64,000 nucleotides of DNA from Acanthosepion esculentum (GCA_964036315.1 CAXIWW010000817.1:593501-657500); one strand, 5' to 3'; positions 1-14,140 are shown, numbered from the stretch's first letter. Numbers and translations are program-made. Notes: a model not told the origin generated them from the letters alone.

Positions 1-3000
1 ATCTTTTGGCACATTTGCTATCAGCTGTTGGCACTTTGGTATCAGCTGTTGGCACTTTTCTATCTGGTTTTGGCACTTTTGGTATCAGCTGTTGGCACTT
101 TTGCTATCAGCTGTTGGCACTTTTGCTATCAGCTTTTGGCACTTTTGCTACCAGCTGGTTGCACTTTTGCTATCAGCTGTTGGCACTTTTGCTATCAGCT
201 GTGGTGCTGTTTCCACTTTTGCTATCAACTGGTGTTGTTCGCAAGTTTTTATATAAATATGTATTTTTATACATTCATAGTGTTTTTATTTTAGTGGGGA
301 CACTATTTGCACATAGCTGGGACCCTTTGTGATCAGAAGCCTTGCTGTCAGATGTAGTTTATAGTCATACCTACGACTAGTTGGCAATGTGGTGCTGTTG
401 GCACTTTTGCTATCAGCTTTTGGCATTTTGCTATCAGCTGTTGGCACTTTTGCTATCAACTGGTGTTGTTCGCAAGTTTTTATATAAACATGAATTATTA
501 TACTTTCATAGTGTTTTTTTATAGTGGGGGGGTCACTATTTGCTCATAGCTGGGACCCTTTGTGATCAGAAGCCTTGCTGTCAGATGTAGTTTATAGTCA
601 TACCTAGGACTAGTTGGCACTGTGGTGCGTTTGGCACTTTTGCTATCAGCTGTTGGCACTTTTGCTATCAGCTGTTGGCACTTTTGCTATCAGTTTGGCA
701 CTTTTGGTATCTGCTGTTGGCACTTTGCTATCAGCTTTTTGCAGTTTTGGTATCAGCTGTTGGCACTTTTGCTATCAGCTGTTGGCACTTTTGCTATCAG
801 CTGTGGTGCTGTTGGCACTTTTGCTATCAACTGGTGTTGTTCGCAAGTTTTTATATAAACATGTATTTTTATAATTTCATAGTGTTTAGTTTTAATGGGG
901 GGTAACTATTTGTTCATAGCTGGGACCCTTTGTGATCAGAAGCCTTGATCTCAGATGTAGTTTATAGTCATACCTAGGACTAGTTGGCACTGTGGTGATG
1001 TTGGCACTTTTACTATCAGCTGTTGGCACTTTTGCTATCAGCCGTTGGCACTTTTGCTATCAGCTGTGGTGCTGTTGTCACTTTTGCTATCAACTGTTGG
1101 AACTTTTGCTATTAGCTGCTGGCACTTTTGCTATCAGCTGTTGGCACGTTTGCTATCAGCTTTTGGCATTTTGCTATCAGCTGTTGGCACTTTTGCTATC
1201 AACTGGTGTTGTTCCCAAGTTTTTATATAAACATGAATTATTATACTTTCATAGTGTTTTTTTATAGTGGGGGGTCACTATTTGCTCATAGCTGGGACCC
1301 TTTGTGATCAGAAGCCTTGCTGTCAGATGTAGTTTATAGTCATACCTAGGACTAGTTGGCACTGTGGTGCGTTTGGCACTTTTGCTATCAGCTGTTGGAA
1401 CTTTTGGTATCAGCTGTTGGCACTTTTGCTATCAGCTTTTTGCAGTTTTGGTATCAGCTGTTGGCACTTTTGCTATCAGCTGTGGTGCTGTTGGCACTTT
1501 TGCTATCAACTGGTGTTGTTCGCAAGTTTTTATATAAACATGTATTTTTATACTTTCATAGTGTTTTTTTTTTAATGGGGGGTAACTATTTGTTCATAGC
1601 TGGGACCCTTTGTGATCAGAAGCCTTGCTGTCAGATGTAGTTATAATCATACCTAGGACTAGTTGGCACTGTGGTGCTGTTGGCACTTTTGCTATCAGCT
1701 GTTGGCACTTTTGCTATCAGCTGTTGGCACTTTTGCTATCAGCTGTGGTGCTGTTGGCACTTTTGCTATCAACTGGTGTTGTTCGCAAGTTTTTATATAA
1801 ATATGTATTTTTATACATTCATAGTGTTTTTTTTTTAGTGGGGGGGTCACTATTTGCTCATAGCTGGGACCCTTTGTGATCAGAAGCCTTGCTGTCAGAT
1901 GTAGTTTATAGTCATACCTAGGACTAGTTGGCACTGTGGTGCTGTTGGCACTTTTTCTATTAGCTGTTGGCACTTTTGGTATAAGCTGTTGGCACTTATG
2001 CTATCAGCTGTTGGCACTTTTGCTATCGGCTGTTGGCACTTTTGCTATCAGCTTTTGGCACTTTTGGTATCAGCTGTTGGCACTTTTGCTATCAGCTGTC
2101 TGCACTTTTGCTATCAGCTTTTGGCACTTTTGCTATCAGCTGTTGGCACTTTTGCTATCAGCTGTGGTGCTGTTGGCACTTTTGCTATCAACTGTCAGTT
2201 TTTATATAAACATATATTTGTATACATTCATAGTGTTTTTTTTTAGTGGGATGTCACTATTTGCTCATAGCTGGGACCACTTGTGATCAGAAGCCTTGCT
2301 GTCAGATGTAGTTTATAGTCATACCTAGGACTAGTTGGCACTGTGGTGCTGTTGGCACTTTTGCTATCAGCTGTTGGCACTTTTGCTATCAGCTGTGGTG
2401 CTGTAGGCACTTTTGCTATCAACTGGGGTTGTTCGCAAGTTTTTATATAAACATGTACTTTTATACTTTCATAGTGTTTTTTTTTAGTGGGGGTCACTAT
2501 TTGCTCATAGCTGGGACCCTTTGTGATCAGAAGACTTGCTGTCAGATGTAGTTTATAGTCATACATAGGACTAGTTGGCACTGTGGTGCTATTGGCACTG
2601 TTGCTATCAGCTGTTGGCACTTCTGCTATCAGCGGTTGGCACTTTTGCTATCAGCTTTTGGCACTTTTGCTATCAGCTGTTGGCACTTTTGCTATCATCT
2701 GTTGGCACTTTTGCTATCTGCTGTTGGAACTTTTGCCATCAGCTGTTGGCACTTTTTCTATCAGCTGTTGGAACTTTTGCTATCAGCTGTTGGCACTTTT
2801 GCTATCAGCTTTGGTGCTGTTGGCACTTTTGCTATCAACTGGTGTTGTTCGCAAGTTTTTATATAAACATGTATTTTTATACTTTCATAGTGTTTTTTTT
2901 AGTGGGGGGTCACTATTTGCTCGTAGCTGGGACCCTTTGTGATCCGAAGCCTTGCTGTCAGATGTAGTTTATAGTCATACCTAGTACTAGTTGGCAATGT

Positions 3001-4390
3001 TGTGCTTTTGGCACATTTGCTATCAGCTGTTGGCACTTTTGCTATCAGCTCTTGGCACTTTTGCTCTCAGCTGTTGGCACTATTGCTATCAGCTGTGGTG
3101 TTGGCACTTTTGCTATCAGCTCTTGGCACTTTTGCTCTCAGCTGTTGGCACTATTGCTATCAGCTGTGGTGCTGTTGGTACTTTTGCTATCAACTGGTGC
3201 TGTTCGCAAGTTTTTATATAAACATGTATTTTTATACTTTCATAGTGTTTTTTTTTAGTGGGGGGTAACTATTTGCTCATAGCTGGGACCCTTTGTGATC
3301 AGAAGCCTTGCTGTCAAATGTAGTTTATAATCATACCTAGGGCTAGTTGGCACTGTGGTGCTGTTGGCAGTTTTGCTATCAGCTGTTGGCACTTTTGTTA
3401 TCAGCTGTTGGCACTTTTGCTATCAGCTGTTGGCACTTTTGCTATCAGCTCTTGGCACTTTTGCTGTCAGGTGTTGGCACTTTTGCCTTCAGCTGTAGTG
3501 CTGTTGGCACTTTTGCTATCAACTGGTGTTGTTCGCAAGTTTTTATATAAACATCTTTTTTTATACTTTCATAGTGTTTTTTTTAGTGGGGGGTCACTAT
3601 TTGCTCATAGCTGGGACACTTTGTGATCAGAAGCCTTGCTGTCAGATGTAGTTTATAGTCATACCTAGGACTAGTTTGCACTGTTGTACTGTTGGCACTT
3701 TTGCTATCAGCTGTTGGCTCTTTTGCTATCAGCTGGTGGCACTTTTGCTATCAGCTGTTGGCACTTTTGCTATGAGCTGTGGTGCTGTTGGCACTTTTGC
3801 TATCAACTGGTGTTGTTCGCAAGTTTTTATATAAACATGTATTTTTATACTTTCATAGTGTTTTTTTTAGTGGGGGGTCACTATTTGCTCATAGCTGGGA
3901 CCCTTTGTGATCAGTAGCCTTGCTGTCAGATGTAGTTTATAATCATACCTAGGATTGTTGGCACTGTGGTGCTGTTGGCACTTTTGCTATCAGCTTTTGG
4001 CATTTTGCTATCAGCAGTTGGCACTTTTGCTATAAGCTGTTGGCACTTTTGCTATCAGCTGTTGGCACTTTTGCTATCAGCTGTTGGCACTTTTGCTATC
4101 AGCTGTAGTGCTGTTGGCACTTTTGCTATAGACTGGTGTTGTTCGCAAGTTTTTATATAAACATGCATTTTTATACTTTCATAGTGTTTTTTTTTAGTGG
4201 GGGGTAACTATTTGCTCATAGCTGGGACCCTTTGTGATCAGAAGCCTTGCTGTCAGATGTAGTTTATAGTCATACCTAGGACTAGATGGCACTGTTGTGC
4301 TGTTGGCACTTTTGCTATCAGCTTTTGGCTCTTTTGCTATCAGCTGTTGGCACTTTTGCTATCAGCTGTTTGCACTTTTGCTATCAGCTG
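1..4390 (+). repeat. Block A sub-region 1: mixed-length units
   Basis: Cores are anchored at 241, 472, 843, 1215, 1522, 1785, 2196, 2435, 2851, 3206, 3535, 3819 and 4145. Each is followed by 2 to 9 copies of the 22-mer. The core at 2196 has lost about 13 bp between AACTG and GTTTTT, removing the CpG-containing TTCGCAA. The units at 843 and 1522 share a variant 22-mer with TTTTTGCAGTTTTGG, so they derive from each other. A short direct duplication at about 3037-3170 repeats a cluster of variant 22-mers containing TTGCTCTCAG. No gene is present. Confidence 0.93.
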
Positions 4391-7300
4391 TTGGCACTTT
4401 TGCTATCAGCTGTGGTGCTGTTTTCACTTTTGCTATCAACTGGTGTTGTTTGCATGTTTTTATAAAAACATATATATTTATACTTTCATAGTGTTTTTTG
4501 TTTTTAGTGGGGGGTCACTATTTGCTCAAAGCTGGGAACCTTTGTGATCAGAAGTCTTGTTGTCAGATGTTGTTTATAGTCATACCTAGGACTAGTTCGC
4601 ACTGTGGTGCTGTTGGCACTTTTGCTATCAGCTGTTGACACTTTTGCTATCAGCTGTTGGCACTTTTGCTATCAGCTGTGTTGCTATTGGCACTTTTGCT
4701 ATCAACTGGTGTTGTCCGCAAGTTTTTATATAAACATGTATTTTTATATTTTCATAGTGTTTTTTTTTTATTGGGTGGTAACTATTTGCTCATAGCTTGG
4801 ACCCTTTGTGATCAGAACCCTTGCTGTCAGATGTAGTTTATAGTCATACCTAGGACTTGTTGGCACTGTGGTGCTGTTGGCACTTTTGCTATCAGCTGTT
4901 TGCACTTTTGCTATCAGCTGTTGGCACTTTTGCTATCAGCTGTTGGCACTTTTGCTATCAGCTGTTGGCACTTTTGCTATCAGCTGTGGTGCTGTTGGCA
5001 CTTTTGCTATCAACTGGTGTTGTTCGCAAGTTTTTATATTAAAATGTATTTTTATACATTCAAATTGTTTTTTTTTTAGTGGGGGGTCAATATTTGCTCA
5101 TAGCTGGGACCCTTTGTGATCAGAAGCTTTGCTGTCAGATGTAGATTATAGTCATACCTAGGAATAGTTGGCAATGTGGTGCTGTTTGCACTTTTGCTAT
5201 CAGTTGTTGGAACTTTTGCTATCAGCTGTTGGCACTTTTGCTATCAGCTCTTGGCACTTTTGCTATAAGCTGTTGGCACTTTTGCTATCAGCTGTGGTGC
5301 TGTTGGCACTTTTGCTATCAACTGGTGTTGTTCGCAAGTTTTTATATAAACATCTATTTTTATACTTTCATAGTGTTTTTTTTTAGTGGGGGGTCACTAT
5401 TTGCTCATAGCTGCGACCCTTTGTGATCAGAAGCCTTGCTGTCAGATGTAGTTTATTGTCATACCTAGGACTAGTAGGCAATGTGGTGCAGTTGGCACTT
5501 TTGCTATCAGCTGTTGTCACTTTTCCTATCAGCTGTTGGCACTTTTGCTATCAGCTTTTGGCACTTTTGGTATCAGCTGTTGGCACTTTTGCTATAAGCT
5601 GTTTGCACTCTTGCTATCAGCTGTTGGCACTTTTGCAATCAGATGTTGGCACTTTTGCTATCAGCTGTTGGCACTTTTGCTATCAGCTGTTGGCACTTTT
5701 GCTATCAGCTGTGGTCCTGTTGGCACTTTTGCTATCAACTGGTGTTGTTCGCAAGTTTTTATATAAACATTTATTTTTATACTTTCATAGTGTTTTTTTT
5801 TTAGTGGGGGGTCATTATTTGCTCTTAGCTGGGACCCTTTGTGATCAGAAGCCTTGCTGTCAGATGTAGTTTATAATCATACCTAGGAGTAGTTGGCACT
5901 GTGGTGCTGTTTGGCACTTTTGCTATCAGCTGTTGGCACTTTTGCTATCAGCTGTTGGCACATTTGCTATCAGCTGTTGGCACTTTTGCTATCAGCTGTT
6001 GGCACCTTTGCTATCAGCTGTTGGCACTTTTGCTATCAGCTTTTGGCACTTTTGCTATAAGCTGTTGGCACTTTTGCTATGATCTGTTGGCACTTTTGCT
6101 ATCAGCTGTTGGCACTTTTGCTATCAGCTGTTTGCACTTTTGCTATCAGCTGTTGGCACTTTTGCTATCAGCTGTGGTGCTGTTGGCACTTTTGCTATCA
6201 ACTGGTGTTGTTCGCAAGTTTTTATATAAACATGTATTTTTATACATTCATAATGTTTTTTTTTAGTGGGGGGTCACTATTTGATCATAGCTGGGACGCA
6301 TTGTGATCAGAAGCCTTGCTGTCAGTTGTAGTTTATAGTCATACCTAGGACTAGTTGGCATTGTGGTGCTGTTGGCACTTTTGCTATCAGCTGTTGGCAC
6401 TTTTGCTATCAGTTGTTGGCACTTTTGCTATCAGCTGTGGTGCTGTTTTCACTTTTGCTATCAACTGGTGTTGTTTGCATGTTTTTATAAAAACATATAT
6501 ATTTATACTTTCATAGTGTTTTTTGTTTTTAGTGGGGGGTCACTATTTGCTCAAAGCTGGGAACCTTTGTGATCAGAACTCTTGTTGTCAGATGTTGTTT
6601 ATAGTCATACCTAGGACTAGTTCGCACTGTGGTGCTGTTGGCACTTTTGCTATCAGCTGTTGACACTTTTGCTATCAGCTGTTGGCACTTTTGCTATCAG
6701 CTGTGTTGCTATTGGCACTTTTGCTATCAACTGGTGTTGTCCGCAAGTTTTTATATAAACATGTATTTTTATATTTTCATAGTGTTTTTTTTTTATTGGG
6801 TGGTAACTATTTGCTCATAGCTTGGACCCTTTGTGATCAGAACCCTTGCTGTCAGATGTAGTTTATAGTCATACCTAGGACTTGTTGGCACTGTGGTGCT
6901 GTTGGCACTTTTGCTATCAGCTGTTTGCACTTTTGCTATCAGCTGTTGGCACTTTTGCTATCAGCTGTTGGCACTTTTGCTATCAGCTGTTGGCACTTTT
7001 GCTATCAGCTGTGGTGCTGTTGGCACTTTTGCTATCAACTGGTGTTGTTCGCAAGTTTTTATATAAAAATGTATTTTTATACATTCAAATTGTTTTTTTT
7101 TTAGTGGGGGGTCAATATTTGCTCATAGCTGGGACCCTTTGTGATCAGAAGCTTTGCTGTCAGATGTAGATTATAGTCATACCTAGGACTAGTTGGCAAT
7201 GTGGTGCTGTTTGCACTTTTGCTATCAGTTGTTGGAACTTTTGCTATCAGCTGTTGGCACTTTTGCTATCAGCTCTTGGCACTTTTGCTATCAGCTGTTG

Positions 7301-8150
7301 GCACTTTTGCTATCAGCTGTGGTGCTGTTGGCACTTTTGCTATCAACTGGTGTTGTTCGCAAGTTTTTATATAAACATCTATTTTTATACTTTCATAGTG
7401 TTTTTTTTTAGTGGGGGGTCACTATTTGCTCATAGCTGCGACCCTTTGTGATCAGAAGCCTTGCTGTCAGATGTAGTTTATTGTCATACCTAGGACTAGT
7501 AGGCAATGTGGTGCAGTTGGCACTTTTGCTATCAGCTGTTGTCACTTTTCCTATCAGCTGTTGGCACTTTTGCTATCAGCTTTTGGCACTTTTGGTATCA
7601 GCTGTTGGCACTTTTGCTATAAGCTGTTTGCACTCTTGCTATCAGCTGTTGGCACTTTTGCAATCAGATGTTGGCACTTTTGCTATCAGCTGTTGGCACT
7701 TTTGCTATCAGCTGTTGGCACTTTTGCTATCAGCTGTGGTCCTGTTGGCACTTTTGCTATCAACTGGTGTTGTTCGCAAGTTTTTATATAAACATTTATT
7801 TTTATACTTTCATAGTGTTTTTTTTTTAGTGGGGGGTCATTATTTGCTCTTAGCTGGGACCCTTTGTGATCAGAAGCCTTGCTGTCAGATGTAGTTTATA
7901 ATCATACCTAGGACTAGTTGGCACTGTGGTGCTGTTTGGCACTTTTGCTATCAGCTGTTGGCACTTTTGCTATCAGCTGTTGGCACATTTGCTATCAGCT
8001 GTTGGCACTTTTGCTATCAGCTGTTGGCACCTTTGCTATCAGCTGTTGGCACTTTTGCTATCAGCTTTTGGCACTTTTGCTATAAGCTGTTGGCACTTTT
8101 GCTATGATCTGTTGGCACTTTTGCTATCAGCTGTTGGCACTTTTGCTAAC
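4390..8150 (+). repeat. 2025-bp tandem segmental duplication inside block A
   Basis: Cores at 4452, 4718, 5026, 5334, 5751 and 6214 recur at 6477, 6743, 7051, 7359, 7776 and 8239, each exactly 2025 bp later. Private variants travel with them: TTTGCATG in the first core, TTGTCCGCAAG in the second, the CAAATTG change in the third, and TCCTATCAGCTG in the 22-mers after the fourth. The copies begin to match near 4390 and part near 8150, where TGCTAACAGC replaces TGCTATCAGC. This is a near-identical duplication of six to seven units, formed recently compared with divergence between ordinary neighbouring units. Confidence 0.9.
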
Positions 8151-10280
8151 AGCTTTTGGCACTTTTGCTATGAGCTGTTGGCACTTTTGCTATCAGCTGT
8201 GGTGCTGTTGGCACTTTTGCTATCAACTGGTGTTGTTCGCAAGTTTTTATATAAACATGTATTTTTATACATTCATAGTGTTTTTTTTTAGTGGGGGCTC
8301 ACTATTTGCTCATAGCTGGGACCCTTTGTGATCAGAAGCCTTGCTGTCAGTTGTAGTTTATAGTCATACCTAGGACTAGTTGGCACTGTGGTGCTGTTGG
8401 CACTTTTGCAATCAGCTGTTGGCACTTTTGCTATCAGCTGTTGGCACTTTTGCTATCAGCTGTGGTGCTGTTGGCCCTTTTGCTATCAACTGATGTTGTT
8501 CGCACGTTTTTATATAAACATGTATTTTTATACATTCATAGTGTTTTTTTTTTAGTGGGGGGTCACTATTTGCTCATAGCTGGGACCCTTTGTGATCAGA
8601 AGCCTTGCTGTCAGATGTAGTTTATAATCATACCTAGGACTAGTTGGCACTGTGGTGCTGTTGGCACTTTTGCTATCAGCTGTTGGCACTTTTGCTATCA
8701 GCTGTTGGCACATTTGCTATCAGCTTTAAGCACTTTTGCTATCTGCTGTTGGCACTTTTGCTATCAGCTTTTGGCACTTTTGGTATCAGCTGTTGGCACT
8801 TTCGTTATCAGCTGTTGGCACTTTTGCCATCAGCTGTTGGCACTTTTGCTATCAGCTGTTGGCACTTTTGGTATCATCTGTTGGCACTTGTGCTATCAGA
8901 TGTTGGCACTTTTGCTATCAGCTTTTGGCACTTTTGGTATCAGCTGTAGGCACTTTTGCTATCAGCTGTTGGCACTTTTGCTATCAGCTGTGGTGCTGTT
9001 GGCACTTTTGCTATCAACTGGTGTTGTTCGCAAGTTTTTATATAAACATGTATTTTTATACATTCATAGTGTTTTTTTTTAGTGGGGGGTCACTATTTGC
9101 TCATAGCTGGGACCCTTTGTGATTAGAAGCCTTGCTGTCAGATGTAGTTTATAATCATACCTAGGACTAGTTGGCAATGTGGTGCTGTTGGCACTTTTGC
9201 TATCAGCTGTTGGCATTTGTGTTATCAGCTGTTGGCACTTTTGCTATCAGCTGTTGGCACTTTTGGTATCAGCTGCTGGCACTTTTGCTATCAGCTGTTG
9301 GCACTTTTGCTATCAGCTGTGGTGCTGTTGGCACTTTTGCTATCAACTGGTGTTGTTCGCAAGTTTTTATATAAACATATATTTTTATACATTCATAGTG
9401 TTTTTTTTTTAGTGGGGGGTCACTATTTGCTCATAGCTGGGACCCTTTGTGAACAGAGGCCTTGCTGTCAGATGTAGTTTATAATCATACCTAGGACAGT
9501 TGGCACTGTGGTGCTGTTGGCACTTTTGCTATCAGCTGTTGGCACTTTTGCTATCAGCTTTGGTGCTGTTGGCACTTTTGCTATCAACTGGTGTTGTTCG
9601 CAAGTTTTTATATAAACATGTATTTTTATACTTTCATAGAGTTTTTTTTTAGTGGGGGGTCACTATTTGCTCATAGCTGGGAACCTTTGTGATCAGAAGC
9701 CTTGCTGTCAGATGCAGTTTATAGTCATACCTAGGACTAGTTGGCACTGTGGTGCTGTTGGCACTTTTGCTATCAGCTTTTGGCACTTTTACTATCAGCT
9801 GTTGGCACTTTTGCTATCAGCTGTGGTGCTGTTGGCACTTTATCTATCAACTGGTGTTGTTCGCAAGTTTTTATATAAACATGTATTTTTATACATTCAT
9901 AATGTTTTTTTTTTTAGTGGTGGGTCACTATTTGCTCATAGCTGGGACCCTTTGTGATCAGAAGCCTTGCTTTCAGATGTTGTTTATAATCATACCTAGG
10001 ACTATTTGGCAATGTGGTGCTGTTGGCACTTTTGCTATCAGCTGTTGGCAGTTTTGCTATCAGATATTGGCACTTTTGCTATCAGCAGTTGGCACTTTTG
10101 CTATCAGCTGTGGTACTGTTGGCACTTTTGCTATCAACTGGTGTTGTTCGCAAGTTTTTATATAAACATGTATTTTTATACATTCATAGTGTTTTTTTTT
10201 AGTGGACGGTCACTATTTGCTCAGAGATGGGACCCTTTGTGATCAGAAGCCTTGCTGTCAGATGTAGTTTATAGTCATAC
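8150..10280 (+). repeat. Block A sub-region 3
   Basis: Cores are anchored at 8239, 8502, 9030, 9359, 9600, 9863 and 10150. The unit 8502-9030 carries about 14 copies of the 22-mer, several with TTGGTATC in place of TTGCTATC. The units from 9359 to 10150 are short, with two to four 22-mers each. Nothing but satellite is present. Confidence 0.93.
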
Positions 10281-11490
10281 CTAGGACTATTGGCACTGTG
10301 GTGCTGTTGGCACTTTTGCTATCAGCTCTTGGCACTTTCGCTATCAGCTGTTGGCACTTTTGCTATCAGCTTTTGGCACTTTTGGTATCAGCTGTTGGCA
10401 CTTTTGCTATCAGCTGTTTACACTTTTTCTATCAGCTGTTGGCACTTTTGCAATCAGCTGTTGGCACTTTTGCTATCAGCTGTTGGCACTTTGGTATAAT
10501 CTGTTGGCACTTTTGCTATCAGCTGTTGGCATTTTGGCTATCAGCTTTTGGCAATTTTGGTGTCAGCTGATGGCACTTTTGCTATCAGCTGTTGGCACTT
10601 TTGCTATCAGCTGTTGGCACTTTTGCTATTAGCTGTTGGCACTTTTGCTAGCAGCTTTTGGCACTTTTGCTATCAGCTGTTTGCATTTTGCTATCAGCTG
10701 TTGGCACTTTTTCTATCAGCTATTGTCCTGTTAACACTTTTGCTATCAACTGGTGTTGTTCGTAAGTTTTTATATAAACATGTATTTTTATACTTTCATA
10801 GTGTTTTTTTTTTAGTGGGGTGTCACTATTTGCTCATAGCTGGGACCCTTTGTGATCAGAAGCCTTGCTGTCAGAAGTAGTTTATAATCATACCTAGGAC
10901 TAGTTGGAACTGTGGTACTGTTGGCACTTTTGCTATCAGCTGTTGGCACTTTTGCTATCAGCTGTTGGCACTTTTGGTATCAGCTGTTGGCACTTGTGGT
11001 ATCAGCTGTTGGCACTTTTGCTATCAGCTGTTTGCACTTTTGCTATCAGCTGTGGTGCTGTTGGCACTTTTGCTATCAGCTTTTGGCACTTTTGCTATCA
11101 GCTGTTGGCACTTTTGCAATCAGCTGTTGGCACTTCGGTATAATCTGTTGGCACTTTTGCTATCAGCTGTTGGCACATTTGCTATCAGCTGTTGGCACTT
11201 TTGCTATCAGCTGTTGCACTTTGGCTATCAGCTTTTGGTACTTTTGGTATCAGCTGTTGGCACTTTTGGTATCAGCTGTTGGCACTTTTGCCATCAGTGT
11301 TTGCACTTTTGCTATCAGCTGTTGGCACTTTTGGTATCATCTGTTGGAAATGGGGTATCAGCTGTTTGCACTTTTGCTATCAGCTGTTGGCACTTTTGCT
11401 ATCAGCTGTTGGCACTTTTGCTATCAGCTGTTGGCACTTTTGCTATCAGCTGTGGTGCTGTTGGCACTTTTGCTATCAACTGGTGTTGTT
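10280..11490 (+). repeat. Two long 22-mer runs (units of about 612 and 730 bp)
   Basis: Cores at 10150, 10762 and 11492 bound two units with roughly 18 and 23 copies of the 22-mer. Diagnostic variants occur in fixed order: a shortened copy containing GGTATAATCTG (near 10490 and 11140), then CACATTTGC, then a degenerate copy containing GGAAATGGGGTATC (11346). The same ordered set recurs at about 14460-14840, so the segment 11090-11490 is duplicated there at a lag of about 3368 bp. Open reading frames of 180-210 codons cross it in all three forward frames, a consequence of the stop-free 22-mer and not evidence for a gene. Confidence 0.92.
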
Positions 11491-13690
11491 CGCAAGTTTT
11501 TATATAAACATGTCTTTTTATACTTTCATAGTGTTTTTTTTTAGTGGGGGGTCACAATTTTCTCATAGCTGGGACCTTTTGTGATCAGAAGCCTTGCTGT
11601 CAGATGTAGTTTATAGTCATACCTAGGACTAGTTGGCACTGTGGTGCTGTTGGCACTTTTGCTATCAGCTGTTGGCACTTTTGCTATCAGCTGTTGGCAC
11701 TTTTGGTATCGGCTGTTGGCACTTTTGCTCTCAGCTGTTGGCACTTTTGCTATCAGCTGTGGTGCTGTTGGCACTTTTGCTATCAATTGCTGTTGTTCGC
11801 AAGTTTTTATATAAACATGTATTTTTATACATTCATAGTGTTTTCTTTTAGTGGGGGGTCACTATTTGCTCATAGCTGGGGCCCTTTGTGATTAGAAGCC
11901 TTGCTGTCAGATGTAGTTTATAGTCATACCTAGGACTAGTTGGAACTGTGGTGCTGTTGGCACTTTTGCTATCAGCTGTTGGCACTTTTGCTATCAGCTG
12001 TTGGCACTTTTGGTATCAGCTGTTGGCACTTTTGCTCTAAGCTGTTGGCACTTTTGCAATCAGCTGTGGTGCTGTTGGCACTTTTGCTATCAACTGGCGT
12101 TGTTCGCAAGTTTTTATATAAACATGTATTTTTATACTTTCGTATTGTTTTTTTTAGTGGGGGGTCACTGTTTGCTCATAGCTGGGACCCTTTTTGATCA
12201 GAAGCCTTGCTGTCAGATGTAGTTTATAGTCATACCTAGGACTAGTTGGCAATGTGGTGCTGTTGGCACTTTTGCTATCAGCTGTTGGCACTTTTGCTAT
12301 CAGCTGTTGGCACTTTTGCTATCAGCTGTTGGCACTTTTGGTATCAGTGGTTGGCACTTTTGCTATCAGCTGTTGGCACTTTTGCTATCAGCTGTGGTGC
12401 TTTTGGCACTTTTGCTATCAACTGGTGTTGTTCGCAAGTTTTTATATAAACATGTATTTGTATACATTCATAGCCTTTTTTTTTAGTGGAGGGTCACTAT
12501 TTGCTCATAGCTGGGACCCTTTGTGATCAGAAGCCTTGCTGTCAGATGTAGTTTATAGTCATACCTAGGACTAGTTGGCAATGTGGTGCTGTTGGCACTT
12601 TTGCTATCAGCTGTTGGCACTTTTGCTATCAGCTGTTGGCACTTTTGCTATCAGCTTTTGGCACTTTTGCTATCAACTGGTGTTGTTCGCAAGTTTTTAT
12701 ATAAACATGTATTTTTATATGTTCATAGTGTATTTTTTTTAGTGGGGGGTCACTATTTGCTCACAGCTGGGACCCTTTGTGATCAGAAGCCTTGCTGTCA
12801 GATGTAGTTTATAGTCATACCTAGGACTAGTTGGCACTGTGGTGCTGTTGGCAATTTTGCTATCAGCTGTTGGCACTTTTGCTGTCAGCTTTTGGCACTT
12901 TTGCTATCAGCTGTTGGCACTTTTGCTATCAGCTGTGGTGCTGTTGGCACTTTTGCTATCAACTGGCGTTGTTCGCAAGTTTTCATATGAACATGTATTT
13001 TTATACTTTCGTAGTGTTTTTTTTAGTGGGGGGTCACTATTTGCTCAAAGCTGGGACCCTTTGTGATCAGAAGCCTTGCTGTCAGATGTAGTTTATAGTC
13101 ATACCTAGGACTAGTTGGCACTGTGGTGCTGCAGGCACTTTTGCTATCAGCTGTTGGCACTTTTGCTATCAGCTGTTGGCACTTTTGCTATCAGCTGTTG
13201 GCACTTTTGCTATCAGCTGTGGTGCTGTTGGCACTTTTGCTATCAACTGGTGTTGTTCGCAAGTTTTTATATAAACATGTATTTTTATACTTTCGTAGTG
13301 TTTTTTTTTTAGTGGGGGGTCACTATTTGCTAATAGCTGGGACCCTTTGTGATCAAAAGACTTGCTGTCAGATGTAGTTTATAGTCATACCTAGGACTAG
13401 TTTGCACTGTGGTGCTGTTGGCACTATTGCTATCAGCTTTTGGCAGTTTTGCTATCAGCTGTTGGCACTTTTGCTATCAGCTGTTGGCACTTTTGCTATC
13501 AGCTGTGGTGCTGTTAGCACTTTTGCTATCAACTGGTGTTGTTCGCAAGTTTTTATATAAACATCTATTTTTATACTTTCATAGTGTTTTTTTTTTTAGT
13601 GGGGGGTCACTATTTGCTCATAGCTGGGACCCTCTGTGATCAGAAGCCTTGCAGTCAGATGTAGTTTATAGTCATACCTAGGACTAGTTG
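11490..13690 (+). repeat. Block A sub-region 5: short units
   Basis: Cores are anchored at 11492, 11799, 12106, 12434, 12689, 12975, 13259 and 13545. The unit 12434-12689 is 255 bp, on the second ladder (189+22k), because it lacks the extra GTGGTGCTG junction before its core. Several cores share ACTTTCGTAG instead of ACTTTCATAG, which marks a subfamily also seen at 16452-17281 and 19477-21741. A unit near 12690-12810, with TATATGTTCATAGTG, has an inverted relative in block B near 28343-28480. Confidence 0.92.
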
Positions 13691-14140
13691 GCACTGTGGT
13701 GCTGTTGGCACTTTTGCTATCAGCTGTTGGCACTTTTGCTATCAGCTGTTGGCACTTTGGTATAATCTGTTGGCACTATTGCTATCAGCTGTTGGCACAT
13801 TTGCTATCAGCTGTTGGCACTTTTGCTATCAGCTTTTGGCACTTTTGGTATCAGCTTTTGGCACTTTTGGTATCAGCTGTTGGCACTTTTGGTATCAGCT
13901 GTTGGCACTTTTGCTATCAGCTGTTGGCACTTTTGCTATCAGCTGTGGTGCTGTTGGCACTTTTGCTATCAACTGGTGTTGTTCGCAAGTTTTTATATAA
14001 ACATGTATTTTTATACTTTCTTAGTGTTTTTTTTTAGTGGGGTGTCACTATTTGCTCATAGCTGGGACCCTTTGTGATCAGAAGCCTTGCTGTCAGAAGT
14101 AGTTTATAATCATACCTAGGACTAGTTGGAACTGTGGTGC
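13690..14140 (+). repeat. Segment shared with 16130-16590
   Basis: The 22-mer run before the core at 13985 contains GGTATAATCTG (13757), a CACTATTGC copy, CACATTTGC, and then successive GGTATC copies. The same ordered set precedes the core at 16452, a lag of about 2467 bp. This is a duplicated unit embedded in different neighbours. The core at 13985 carries the variant GTGGGGTGTCAC and is followed by the long run at 14137-14805. Confidence 0.85.

Noticed and set aside
1695..1973. Opposite-strand frames across the core (similar ones at 2243-2620, 35484-35741 and 36057-36332).
   Set aside because: They are the same core and 22-mers read backwards, recur wherever a core happens to lack stops, and vary in frame between copies.
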